From: Lingula anatina
Taxonomy: Eukaryota; Brachiopoda; Lingulata; Lingulida; Lingulidae
Reading direction: 5' to 3'
DNA length: 54,560 nucleotides
NCBI RefSeq assembly: GCF_001039355.2
Contig: NW_019773678.1
Location: 7,452 to 62,011, forward strand
Part shown: positions 28,501 through 36,087 of the stretch, piece after piece
How positions within the stretch are numbered: the stretch's first letter is position 1
Layout of the letters: the number at the start of each line of letters is the position of its first letter
Position numbers and translations under genes: made by a program
The notes under the pieces: generated by a model
The model's database searches: none
Told to the model about the DNA's origin: nothing
What the model saw: the letters and a program-made list of their open reading frames with translations, nothing else

Positions 28501-29521
28501 AGAAAAACCGCCTAATATTTTAATAGTATCTCCGCCTCTCACACGCCTCCCCATGTGTCGTCCCAATGGAGCCGAGATTTAATGACTGTACCCCCGCAGG
28601 CACGACGCATGGGGAGGCGTGTGAGAGGCGGAAAGACTATTAAATGGTTAGGCAGTTTTTTCTTTTATGTACGTCCGCCATATTTAGTTCCAGGATTTGT
28701 AAAGCCATGACTCAACTCGTTGTGAATGCGATCTTACATTCTTTTGGGTAGCAGATAAATGTTCGGTGCTCAGTGACTACATGAATTAACATTTACACAT
28801 ATATCGTCTTACGGGTGACGTCATTATCGCGATTTTGGGGTAAAAACTGAAAATCGGTTTCTCAAATTTCTCTTTTACCTGAGCACCCAAGATCACCGTT
28901 TCAACGCAAGTGACACCATATAGTACCCCTAAAAGGTATTCGTTAAGATTTTATCGCTGGTAAAGCAAAAAATGCCTTTGTTTAATGAACATCTGCAATA
29001 ATTGCTCTTGCTCCACCGTACCTTACTGAATATTTATATTTTAGTTATCCATCTGTTTTGCACTTTAGCATTTATCTAGCATTATTATATATCATGGGAA
29101 TTAAAAATTTGACTGTTGACAAAAACTTGTTGAAAAAGAAAGTTGCAATCATCGAATAACAGCCCGTAACAGGCCATAGAGCTCGTAATGAAGGGTGGCA
29201 GTTTTATTTCGTGTGTTTATACAGAATAAATCAAAATATTAAATACGGTTCATTTTTTTAATTTAAAAATTCAAAATATCTACCATCATAACGCATGTAA
29301 ACTGCTAATAAACGTCCATTGCTGTTGTACACATTTTAATGTTAATCGGTTAAATTTGTTGGAAAATACAGTCGCCTTCGGTTACCCTTTTTTTATTTTT
29401 TTGATGCAGTTTTGATTTTGATTAAAGTTAAAAGATAGTTTTACTCACTTTGACCTTGGCCGTCCTCAGGACACCGTGAAATGACCAATAAGATAAAGAA
29501 AACCGTGTTCAACCGCCACAT
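9536..29521 (-). CDS. Five-SRCR plus Ly6/uPAR chimeric surface protein, probably GPI-anchored (complete, 14 coding exons)
   Basis: I assembled this gene by eye from exons on the minus strand: 29521-29449, 23083-22925, 22169-22002, 21547-21356, 21088-20948, 20654-20463, 19722-19585, 19121-18918, 17652-17527, 17191-17021, 13382-13215, 10503-10451, 10161-10051 and 9832-9536. All have AG/GT borders and matching phases, and they total 2193 bases (730 residues plus stop). Domains: signal peptide 1-24, SRCR1 25-133, SRCR2 134-244, SRCR3 245-354, SRCR4 355-464, SRCR5 465-577, Thr/Pro linker 578-595, Ly6/uPAR domain from 596, hydrophobic end for a GPI signal. Each SRCR has six Cys (group A pattern, lacking C1 and C4) and is coded by two exons, as is known for group A. 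The expected role is extracellular recognition or adhesion; the ligand is unknown. Intron 1 (6.4 kb) holds a decayed alternative first exon and a Tc1 element. A transcript would have to confirm that the linker and Ly6 exons join this gene. Confidence 0.8.
9972..10018. repeat. (GT)n microsatellite in the Ly6 intron
   Basis: Alternating TG/GT with a short CGCGCG end, between the two Ly6 exons of the left gene. Confidence 0.9.
10051..10161 (-). CDS. Ly6/uPAR first exon, left gene
   Basis: The exon is 111 bases, phase 0 to 0, beginning [14 protein letters not shown] and ending [11 protein letters not shown] before GTGAGT. The CxxC start and spaced Cys fit the first fingers of a Ly6/uPAR (LU) domain. 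A clear paralogue of identical length lies alone on the plus strand at 32665-32775. A (GT) microsatellite lies in the following intron. Confidence 0.8.
10451..10503 (-). CDS. Thr/Pro-rich linker exon, left gene
   Basis: The exon is 53 bases between a CCAG acceptor and a GTAAGT donor. It takes one base from SRCR5 and ends in phase 0. It codes [16 protein letters not shown], a mucin-like stalk suited to O-glycosylation. The phase change from 1 to 0 is what lets the phase-0 Ly6 exon follow. Confidence 0.75.
10985..12830 (+). pseudogene. Non-LTR retrotransposon (LINE) reverse transcriptase, degraded
   Basis: Pieces in several frames run in order: a pre-RT region ([19 protein letters not shown], 10985-11290), [19 protein letters not shown] and [17 protein letters not shown] (about 11655-11760), [12 protein letters not shown] (about 11925) with the first catalytic Asp, and [17 protein letters not shown] (12088). 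The second catalytic motif should be YVDD but reads FVKN. Stops and frameshifts occur throughout. The style fits the Jockey/CR1-like LINE group. It lies between the SRCR5 and linker exons on the opposite strand. Confidence 0.85.
13044..13116. repeat. (CA)n followed by poly(A)
   Basis: A dinucleotide tract is followed at once by a long A run, in the intron between SRCR5 and the linker of the left gene. Confidence 0.9.
13215..13382 (-). CDS. SRCR5 second-half exon, left gene
   Basis: The exon is 168 bases, phase 1 to 1, with [48 protein letters not shown] and a GTACGT donor. The preceding intron (3.6 kb) contains the assembly gap, a Tc1 remnant and a long TA microsatellite, so exons could be missing there, although the two halves join in frame. 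Confidence 0.85.
13427..13501. repeat. Poly(A) and (TA)n tract
   Basis: About 60 bases of pure TA repeat after a short A run, immediately before (on the gene strand) the SRCR5 second-half exon. Confidence 0.9.
13650..15357 (+). pseudogene. Tc1-type transposase remnant split by an inserted element
   Basis: The N-terminal part, about 13735-13960, reads [33 protein letters not shown] and [13 protein letters not shown] with stops. The next part of the same protein resumes after 15196 ([17 protein letters not shown] ... [12 protein letters not shown]) and runs into the assembly gap. The element at 13971-15195 separates the two parts. Confidence 0.75.
13971..15195. mobile_element. 1.2-kb element with reiterated CCGATACTCCCCC ends
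   Basis: The left end repeats ACTCCCCCGCACCGATACTC-type units at 13971-14190, and the right end carries the complement (GGGGGAGTATCGGTGCGGGG) at 15107-15180. A possible 6-bp target duplication ATCATG is at 13965-13970 and 15196-15201. The middle (14340-14780) is a copy of sequence found in the 33-35 kb MITE nest, so the structure is composite. It carries no gene. Confidence 0.65.
15358..15883. other. Assembly gap flanked by poly(C)
   Basis: 526 N bases preceded by 8 C and followed by about 21 C. Sequence may be missing or collapsed at a C homopolymer within a left-gene intron. Confidence 0.95.
15884..17020. other. Intron between SRCR5 halves, left gene
   Basis: Holds (GT)n (15936-15974), poly(A) (16298-16329) and a dispersed segment at about 16460-16910 related to 21660-21960 and 48240-48440, in introns of both genes. 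Confidence 0.55.
17021..17191 (-). CDS. SRCR5 first-half exon, left gene
   Basis: The exon is 171 bases, phase 1 to 1. The acceptor is TTTCTAG and the donor GTAAGG. It codes [20 protein letters not shown], then [18 protein letters not shown] and [14 protein letters not shown]. It has no Met and so gives no long reading frame of its own, but every SRCR landmark is there. Confidence 0.85.
17527..17652 (-). CDS. SRCR4 second-half exon, left gene
   Basis: The exon is 126 bases, phase 1 to 1. With the preceding G it begins [19 protein letters not shown], then SSSYC and VAC, with a GTGAGT donor (ACTCAC at 17521-17526). It begins close to the second-half Cys, consistent with the shifted border of the previous exon. 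The usual DDAGV is altered to VDAWV. Confidence 0.85.
17820..17890. repeat. (CA)n(GA)n compound microsatellite
   Basis: The left-arm partner of 54331-54402, in the intron between the two SRCR4 exons. Confidence 0.9.
18918..19121 (-). CDS. SRCR4 first-half exon, left gene (extended 3' border)
   Basis: The exon is 204 bases, phase 1 to 1. It reads [39 protein letters not shown] and TPRGTS, then runs on into RVVL before a weak GTATTG donor. In most other SRCR units the border follows the Gly of PRGTG. Here it lies a few codons later and the next exon is correspondingly shorter, so the domain length is unchanged. Confidence 0.88.
19585..19722 (-). CDS. SRCR3 second-half exon, left gene
   Basis: The exon is 138 bases, phase 1 to 1, with [31 protein letters not shown] and DDAGVLCKG, and a GTGAGT donor. 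The partner is 52455-52592 in the right gene. Confidence 0.9.
20463..20654 (-). CDS. SRCR3 first-half exon, left gene
   Basis: The exon is 192 bases, phase 1 to 1, with [39 protein letters not shown] and SPRGTG. Both Cys of this half are present here, whereas the right-arm copy has lost the first one. The donor is GTGAGT. Confidence 0.9.
20948..21088 (-). CDS. SRCR2 second-half exon, left gene
   Basis: The exon is 141 bases, phase 1 to 1. It codes [19 protein letters not shown], then a Gly/Val-rich turn, a third Cys, [11 protein letters not shown], and a GTGAGG donor. It is too short to carry a long open frame of its own and was found from the splice sites and by comparison with 49130-49270. 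Confidence 0.88.
21356..21547 (-). CDS. SRCR2 first-half exon, left gene
   Basis: The exon is 192 bases, phase 1 to 1. It contains [45 protein letters not shown] and WSPRGTG before a GTAAGT donor. The partner in the right gene is 48661-48852. Confidence 0.9.
22002..22169 (-). CDS. SRCR1 second-half exon, left gene
   Basis: The exon is 168 bases, phase 1 to 1. It codes [17 protein letters not shown], then the Cys of YNC, NC and GVIC, so it supplies four of the six Cys of a group A SRCR domain. The donor is GTACGT. It matches 48028-48195 in the right gene in length and sequence. Confidence 0.9.
22220..22435. mobile_element. 216-bp MITE with TTA target duplication (left arm)
   Basis: Terminal inverted repeats GACTGCATTCC...GGAATGCAGTC continue into ATCGATCC motifs, and TTA flanks both sides (22217-22219 and 22436-22438). 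Interior sequence related to its GGGGAGTCTCACTA stretch recurs at 28262-28340. The 3-bp TWA target suggests mobilisation by a PIF/Harbinger-type transposase. The element is absent from the right arm. Confidence 0.8.
22925..23083 (-). CDS. SRCR1 first-half exon, left gene
   Basis: The exon is 159 bases, phase 1 to phase 1, and joins exon 1 to give Thr-Asp-Gly-Asp. It holds the SRCR motifs [21 protein letters not shown] and [10 protein letters not shown], and ends AHTG before GTAAGT. The matching exon in the right gene (46142-46300) has exactly the same length. Confidence 0.9.
24004..24075 (-). pseudogene. Decayed copy of the signal-peptide first exon (intron 1 of the left gene)
   Basis: The exon begins [15 protein letters not shown] like the intact exon 1. 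It has lost one base near its 3' end (72 instead of 73 bases), which shifts the frame, and its donor reads ATAAGT where the others read GTGAGT or GTAAGT. It could not splice normally to SRCR1. It lies in a segment of about 1.1 kb (23530-24614) absent from the right arm. Flanking sequence on both sides resembles 29.3-30.4 kb, so the exon was copied with its promoter. Confidence 0.8.
24331..24373. repeat. (CT)n microsatellite upstream of the decayed first exon
   Basis: It follows GGTTAAAAGAGTCGTGTGTT. The same words precede the CT tract at 30315-30380, upstream of the intact exon 1. This supports duplication of the whole 5' region. Confidence 0.85.
25776..27433 (-). mobile_element. Tc1/mariner-type element with matching terminal repeats and a broken transposase
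   Basis: The ends are inverted repeats beginning CAGGGTTGCTACTTAATATG on the left and its slightly diverged complement on the right, flanked by TA at 25774-25775 and 27434-27435. Inside, on the minus strand, are transposase blocks in several frames: an N-terminal part with [12 protein letters not shown] (26765-27082), [14 protein letters not shown] near 26640, and a C-terminal part with [11 protein letters not shown] and [11 protein letters not shown] (26091-26504). The spacing between the last two catalytic acids is 34 residues (DD34E). Frameshifts make it non-autonomous. The right arm keeps the empty site around 44572. Confidence 0.88.
27710..27935. mobile_element. Hairpin MITE and adjacent partial copy
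   Basis: The sequence CATGAAAAATC...ATCTAGTGATCACGGTCT is answered by GACCGTGATCACTAGAT...TTTTTCATGTGAAAGG. A partial direct copy lies at about 27560-27655 (CATGAAAAATCTTAAAATC and GGCGGTATCTAGTGATCACG). Confidence 0.7.
28080..28240 (+). pseudogene. Fragment of a DDE transposase C-terminus
   Basis: One frame reads [20 protein letters not shown] and later [17 protein letters not shown], resembling the FLWGYLKDNVY...NPQT...EIPKEEC end of a mariner-related transposase family. There is no start, catalytic core or terminal repeats. Confidence 0.6.
28432..28733. mobile_element. 302-bp hairpin MITE with TTA target duplication
   Basis: Two arms of about 130 bases (GATCGCATTCACAACGA... and its complement) surround a loop near 28560-28600. 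TTA flanks the element at 28429-28431 and 28734-28736. The arms are nearly identical, so it is probably a recent insertion. Confidence 0.85.
29449..29521 (-). CDS. Exon 1, signal peptide, of the left SRCR-Ly6 gene
   Basis: The ATG is at 29521-29519. The exon codes [15 protein letters not shown] followed by a small polar stretch ending GQGQ, a typical secretory signal of about 24 residues. It ends in phase 1 at a good GTGAGT donor (29448-29443). The same 73-base exon occurs at 37708-37780 with an open frame and a good donor, and at 5907-5835 and 24075-24004 in broken form. The start is chosen because the Met-Trp-Arg beginning recurs in the other copies and the upstream sequence is also conserved. 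Confidence 0.85.
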
Positions 29522-29598
29522 TTTCTTCCCAGCCATGTAAATTTTGACCTCCGACAGTTGCACCTGCGCCCGACAATGTATTGGAGTACGCCAGGCTG

Positions 29599-29612
29599 GG
29601 TTGCATGGCAAC
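29599..29612. promoter_or_regulatory. X-box-like (RFX) palindrome upstream of left exon 1
   Basis: On the minus strand this reads GTTGCCATGCAACC, a near-perfect match to the RFX X-box consensus (GTNRCC, short spacer, RGYAAC). It lies about 80-90 bases upstream of the ATG. Related sequence is upstream of the other minus-strand copies: 24149-24160 (TTGCCATGCAACC) and 5965-5982 (GTTGCC...GGCAAC). A weaker TTGCCATGC is at 37650-37658 before the right gene. Control by RFX factors is an inference. Confidence 0.5.
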
Positions 29613-31032
29613 AACGGTAAAAAAAGGGAAAACATTTTGTTGATTACACATGAAAAGCTCTGCCTTGTCGCAGATAATAAAGCCATTATCAGCAATAATA
29701 TTGTGCGTGCCTGCTGGCATTATTCTTGCAAAGACGTATTTTGAATTGCGTAATACGAGTTAACCTAGCTTGAATGATCTTTTGTGATAGAACTGTTTGG
29801 TATTTGCGTTTGTGGTTAAACCGTTACAATTGCATATTCTTTATATTTTCTCCCTTAACAGGGCTGGCTCTAGAAATAAAACATAGAACCAGGGTGACAA
29901 ATATATATAATTCGTTATGAGAAGCAAATGGTGAATTAATATAAATATTTAAACTGTAAAGCACGAATTATACAGTTAAGTTAACAGTGTAAATGGAATC
30001 TCAGAGAACTAGAGTGTACAGGATCAGATGACGTATAACATAATACCAAAATATGAGGCACTTGTATACAGAGTGAACGGCATCGAACGAAGGTCCTCAG
30101 GACACCTGTGTCTTAACTCACCAGAAAGAAATAAATCTCTACCGAAATGGACATTGTGTGATGTCTAAATAAAGACCAATTTGTTAACACCGCGCAAAAT
30201 ATATATAATATTATTCTTGTTTACAGATAGAAGTGCATGTAAAATGTCAAACCACAATCATTAATTTTAAACTAATTTAGCCAAATTCAAGGTTAAAAGA
30301 GACGTGTGTTAACTCTCTCTCTATCTCTCTCTCTCTCTCATAGACCCCAGTCTCTCTCTCTCCCTCTCTCTCTCTCTCTTGATCTCGAGCGTTTAAACTA
30401 AAGTGTGCCTCGTTTTAATATTAGAACAACCAATCATAACCATGGCATCTCTGTGCATGTTACAGTCGCTGGACAAATGCTATTGTCACTCACTTCCTTG
30501 CGAGATACAAGAGGCAATTGACATCTGTCGCCCGTAGTCACCCATGAACAGGGTAGGGGTCTCAATCCATCACACACCTATAATAGAATCCTGGCCAATG
30601 CGCCACTAGGAGCCGTTGAGTGATAACATCGTAAACTAGCAAAACTCTTTCAGTATTATGAACAAAAAGCGTAGGAGTAGAGGGGCATTTTAAATTTTTT
30701 TTTTTCTGAGCATTACATATCCAAGAAAGATCAAGTACAATATGTAAGCAAATGCTTTGCAAAAATGCCCTGTAAAGAAAGAGAGAGAGAGAGAGCTAAC
30801 TGTACATAAGTCTAGGTGCCATAAGTTTTGCTGATTTGAGCTCTAAATGACCATCTATCTAGCTAGAGACATATCTGTGAATATCTGTAAAAAATCTATC
30901 ACTCGCCCTGGTAGAGGGTACAAAATGACTAAGTTCACGTAGTAGAAGTGAAGTAGTAGGAAACGCGCTGATCATTCTAGCAATGTTTTTGCAGCAGGTT
31001 TGCAGTAGTAACCTATTCCCCAACAAAATGAC
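29613..31032. other. Upstream region of the left gene
   Basis: The first about 150 bases beyond the X-box-like site are shared with the 24.1-kb copy, as is the GGTTAAAAGAGACGTGTGTT plus CT-tract block near 30290-30380. No exon was found. Confidence 0.5.
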
Positions 31033-31035
31033 TAA

Positions 31036-31316
31036 AGGCCCAGTCACAAATCAGTTGCGATGCGTCGGGGATGGGTAAAACCCGGGAAATTTGAACAAAA
31101 TTTTGAGACAGATCTCACGATTTTGCACCCGTCGGAGGCTAATCCCACGATTTTTCGACAAAACCGGGTCAAAATCCTTGAAAAAAATCTCAGACACTGT
31201 GACTGCTCCACTTTTATTAGGATTATTGCTAGGATTGTTCGAGGATTCTTTATTTTCTACGACGACCCCCGGCCAGAACTAATCCCCGACAGATCGCCGA
31301 CATTGTGACTGGGCCT
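31036..31316. mobile_element. 281-bp MITE with TAA target duplication between the two genes
   Basis: The ends AGGCCCAGTCACAA...TTGTGACTGGGCCT are flanked by TAA at 31033-31035 and 31317-31319. It lies in the shared upstream region of the two SRCR genes. Open frames inside are chance. Confidence 0.82.
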
Positions 31317-31324
31317 TAAGTTCC

Positions 31325-32205
31325 CCCGTTTCTAAGAGCGCACAATGGGTAATGAGATGATAATATTCAACAATAAATGAAAAGGTTTATATAAACAACA
31401 GAATAGGAGAAAATATCTAGTAGTGGCGCAAGGACAATTTAACTCCAGCGTGCAACGGGGGGAGGGGGGGGCCTAACAGTGTGATCACACTATATAAAGT
31501 ACGGTCAATTAACAATGCAAGGCATCGGTTAAAGAGGAGGGGGGTCCTACTATAGCTCGCAATCTATTGTTAAACGTGATCGTTATCATTTCTCAAACAA
31601 GCTTAAACCATGCGTTTTCATTTACTGTGTGTCCGGCTGCCGTGGAGAAAGGTCCTGTCGAACAGATTCTGCTATATTAAAATACACTAGCATCACTGTA
31701 GTAAGAAAGCATACGTGCGACACCGGGCAATAACAGTCAAGTATAAAATTGACATCTTACTATTTAGATGCACATAAATATAACGTTATAAGAGTTAGGC
31801 ATTAAATCTCGACAAACTTATGTACATTTTTAAACAACAACCAGAAAAAAAGGGCGACATGTCATAGTTATGAGCTGACAAATTGCTTTAAAAATCATTC
31901 TGTTGTGGGAAATATTCATCTGTTTCTCAGAGCGCACAATGGAAAATGAGATGAAAATATTTATAAATAAGTGAAAAAGGTTTATATAAACAAAAGAATA
32001 GGAGAAAATATCGAGCAGTGGCACAAGGACAATTTAACTCCAGCGTGTTTCCAGACTGACAGTGTGATCACACTAAATAAAGTATCCGGGCATGAATGAC
32101 ATCGGTTAAAAGAGGAGGGAGGATCTTACAATATCTGGCAATATTTTGTTAAACACGATGACTATCATTTCTTAAACAAACTTTAACCAGCAGTGAGTAT
32201 TGTTC
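31325..32205. repeat. Direct duplication in the shared upstream region
   Basis: About 280 bases starting TTTCTAAGAGCGCACAATGG (31328) recur from TTTCTCAGAGCGCACAATGG (31922) with many substitutions, including GGTTTATATAAACAA, AGGACAATTTAACTCCAGCG and GTGTGATCACACTA. The offset is about 0.6 kb. The first copy contains TATATAAAG near 31489. A promoter role is possible but unproven. Confidence 0.75.
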
Positions 32206-32664
32206 ATTTATTTTATAGACTTTTTTAGATTTACTCGATTTAGTTTTAATAGGGTAAATGGAAACCCACGATTAATTTGTTAGCAAGGAAACGCAACCAT
32301 ATTTATATTACGAACATTCGGAACATCTTACAATTTTAGATTTAAATGAAACGATAAAGTTTACATAATCAAAACAGCATTTATTTGGTAATTTCTATGT
32401 TAAGGTATTTGCTATTTGGCTTTAATTTCAGGGGAAATGTAGCGGTTCTTTTGTGAATGCAGTCTAGAAACTTAGCTAATATTTCCTGTTCTTGCAGCCT
32501 GTTTTCGCCAGGGGATTGAATTGTGCTAGATGTGACAGTTCTCTATGGCTACTTAATTTTCTATATACACATTGTATACATAAATTTCTAACTACTGACA
32601 GAGAAAAAAACGTACCTGTTTTTTGTGATAGTTAACACAAAGGTGTTTATTTATTTCAGTTCAG

Positions 32665-32775
32665 AGTGGACTCAGATGTTCATCTTGCTCTGGCACTTTG
32701 TCCTGTAGCGAATCACAGAACAGTTTGCAACTGTTCACCTCTTACATCACATGTGCTGCTGGATCCGTATGCCAC
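32665..32775 (+). pseudogene. Orphan Ly6/uPAR first exon between the two genes
   Basis: The exon is 111 open bases, phase 0 to 0, with a TTCAG acceptor and GTGAGT donor, coding SGLRCSSCSGTLSC, SESQNS and YITCAAGSVCH. It aligns along its whole length with the Ly6 exon at 10161-10051. No second LU exon with a CC-x4-CN end, no linker and no signal exon was seen around it on the plus strand. It is probably a relic of a third family member, though an undetected gene reading rightwards is possible. Confidence 0.7.
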
Positions 32776-33138
32776 GTGAGTCTTTCTCTCCTTTTTTCAC
32801 GCGCACACACATGTAGGTGTACATTGTAAATGACACCGTGTAAGTTTCTATAATCATGCACATCTCTCTCACACACGCACACACATACACACATGCATTC
32901 GTACTCACACTCGCGCTAGCGCTGCCACTTTGACGCAGCAGCTCAGCCTTGAAGTAGGTCATATACTACTTGGACAGTATTCGTCATGTTCGCTCGACTT
33001 CAAGACTGCTTAAAGATCCACACATCTTATTAGCAGGGTATATCAATATCTGCGGGGGATTATCGCTAAAGTGCAATCACTGGAATCACCTTAATTATCT
33101 GACACGCCTTCTCGAGCAGTTAATAAACTACAGTGTGC

Positions 33139-35138
33139 TAAAGCCTCGGTCACAACCGGCCGCACGGGCTCTTACGGCCTGTTTGCGTCCAAATTTTGCA
33201 CAGAATATTACGTGCTGCGCAAGTCCTTCTTGTCAAATTTGGTGTTCGCAGACAGCACGTAAGCACGTACGGAGGATGTTGGACATGTCCAAAATATTCT
33301 ACGAAAAATCTGCGGACAGCAAGGCCGCAAACGTAACTTTCTCCACTCGCAAGGAGTTTGCAAGAAGTACGCAAGTGAGTCGTGCGTGGTCCAAGACGCA
33401 CGTCGTAAACAATGAAGGAGTAAGTGGCATTTGCGCGTTGAGTACGACGCACGCCCTCACAGCTAAAGCCTAGTTGTAGGCAGCAAGAGCCTAGCGTGTC
33501 AATTCAGTTTTTCTTTTTAACGAAAGATATAACCATCTCCATCATTTGTTTGTCTTTCTCAATTTTAGCTTCTCGCTCTTTCTTTTCAATTCAAAGTGTT
33601 CTTTCTCGAAGGCCAAATTGTCTTTCAGGTAACTGACGTAATCTGCTGATGAATCAGTACGGCGCTTCTTAGTTGGCGGCATGTTGTCGCAATATTCAGC
33701 TGAAAAAATAAGCGTGTCACCAATTTATGCAGCGTCAGTTTTTGTTACTGATATAATTAATATTAATCCGCAGTCACAACCGGCCGTACGGGCTCTTACG
33801 GGCTGTTTGCGTCCAAAATTTGCGCAGAATTTCACGTCCCACGCAAGTCCTTCTTACGAAATTTCGAGTTCGCAGACAGCCCGTAAGCACGTACGGAAGA
33901 TGTTGGACATGTCCAAAAGATTCTACTAATAGCCTGCGAACAGCGAGGCCCCAATCGTAACTTGCTCCCCTCGAACGGAGTTAAGCCTACAGGGTAGGTC
34001 CCAACTTCGTTTTCGACGCACGGTTTTTAGGTTCCTTGCGTCCGGCTAGGGCGTAGCAAGATCGCACGTAGCGGCTGTTGATCATGACGAAAAGTTAAGC
34101 CTAGGTCCTAACTACGTTTCCGACGCACGGTTTTTTGGTTCCTTGCGTCCGGCTAGGACGTAGCTAGATCGCACGTAGCGGCTGTTGATCATGTCGAAAA
34201 GTTTCTACGTGCTGTTTGCGTACTCCAAAAGTCGCACGATGGACATGCTCCTCACGCACGAACTCCCACGTTTTCCCCATTTTTTGGCCGTAGACCACAT
34301 GTAGCAGCCCATACGTTCGGTTGGGACCTAGGCTTTACTTGATTTCCTCCCTGCGATCAAGCTACGTCCTAGACGGACGCAAGGAACCTAAAAACCCTGC
34401 GTCTAAAAGGTAGTTGGGACTAATTGTACCTAGGCTTTAGCAAGAGAGATGCGTGTTTTGCAAGACGCACGTCGCAAGTAATAAAGGAGCAAGTGCCTTT
34501 TGCGTGTTGAGTAAGGCGCACGCCCTCACAAATAACGAACAAAGTCGATAGCACACCGGGAATGCGACGCACGTGCGTCACCCCCACGCCTGGTGTATAA
34601 AAGGCGTGCTCACGACGCACGCTCGTGTCTTTACAATGAACGTCGACTGTGCAACGTGCACAACAATTTTCAAAATTTTCAAAATTTTGCTCAATTTAGT
34701 TTCTAATATGCCTCCAAAAGGCAAGAGAAAGAAGCTTACATAGTAGAAAAAAGGGAGGAGGAAGAAGAAAGAAGAGGAGAACAGGAAGCAAAACTGACGA
34801 ACGCCGTCAGTACGTCACCACAAACGTGTGAGGCAAGTGTGAAGCAAAACTGACGCAAAAGGGCACTAATTTCGCCGTGCGTTGCATTCCCTTCGTAAGT
34901 GGTGAGTGTGTGCCACGTACACAGGAGGCAAGACCAACTCAAGATATTAGCACAATCTCTGCGGCCATCGCTTCTTGCAGTTAGCGTCCCTGCTTGAAAG
35001 GACATCTCATGTGGCCCTTGCGACTCGCAGGGCAAATTTTCCTCTACCTCTACGACCTCCACGGCCTCCGCAACACTCAAAAATCGCCGGGGACGTACGA
35101 TCCTGAAATTCGTGCGTCCGGTTGTGACCAAGGCTTTA
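33139..35138. mobile_element. 2-kb nest of MITEs/PIF-type remnants between the two genes
   Basis: The outer ends AAGCCTCGGTCACAACCGG (33141) and CCGGTTGTGACCAAGGCTT (to about 35137) are flanked by TA. Inner copies of the same end occur at 33772. A second family with GGTCCCAACT ends sits at about 33982-34435. Sequence at 34440-34760 also occurs at 14460-14780. Near 34709 a plus-strand start codes MPPKGKRKK before stops, perhaps the relic of an element gene. Confidence 0.7.
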
Positions 35139-36054
35139 ATCAATATTTGCTATAAGAGACAGGGAAGAATCGAGTAGGCACTGTTTCTTGGTTGGGACAT
35201 GTGGGTAATTTGCCTGTACATGTAGGTTCGGTCGGCATTCTGAACGAGATACAGCATGATGTTTTTAATCTTTTAGATTTTAATAAAAGCAGGCGGCCAT
35301 GCAGTTGATGCCTGTAGGCCTATTTCTCATCCCAGATGTACACATTCATTCTAATACGCAAAACATGGGGAGCATCTAATGTTTTTAGCGCTTTGCCTCC
35401 ATTTCCTTTGTTAAAAATAAGGACGCCATGTGGCTTTCAAAACAAGGCTTCATAAAATTTGCATTAAAAGTCTAGGAGACATGTCTCCTGTCAACTAATG
35501 GAGAAAATCGAGCTACTAGTAGTATTTTTCTAAACGGCACTTACCTTGCGGATATCCTGCTTGTTATGCGTCAAGTACGGACGGCTAGTCTATAGACCAC
35601 TTATAAAGGCATGTGTAATCGTAACAACTGCTCACAAAATGATGACCTAACAGTCTTATAATACTATCAGTCACGCGTGCGGAAGGCCAGTTCTGACTGC
35701 CTTGTGGTCAGTGGAAAATGCCTTTTTGCGGGTATAACCTAAATTTCAATAGTAACAAAAAACATAGACACAAATAACAGGCAAAATGTTTCACGTATAT
35801 TGCAAAAAAAAAAAATGTCCAATAAGATTTTAGCAGAGAAACGATCAATTTTGAAAGGCTTGATTTCATAAAATTATGCTAATTTGTCAAACAGTTTTTC
35901 ATTGACGGGTAGCAATCTAGCCGCGGATATTGTTCTCTCTAACCGTATGTGTACACGTCACAAGACAGCAAAATATGATGACCTAAACGTAATCGTTCGC
36001 CTAAACGTACAGGTGCGAAAACTCTCTATTGTCGATATTTGCGTGTACGTATTG

Positions 36055-36087
<33 letters not shown>

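Noticed and set aside
32970-33473. 167-residue open frame and its opposite-strand partner
   Set aside because: They lie in MITE sequence that is repeated in part near 14.4 and 33.8 kb, with no domain or splice support.
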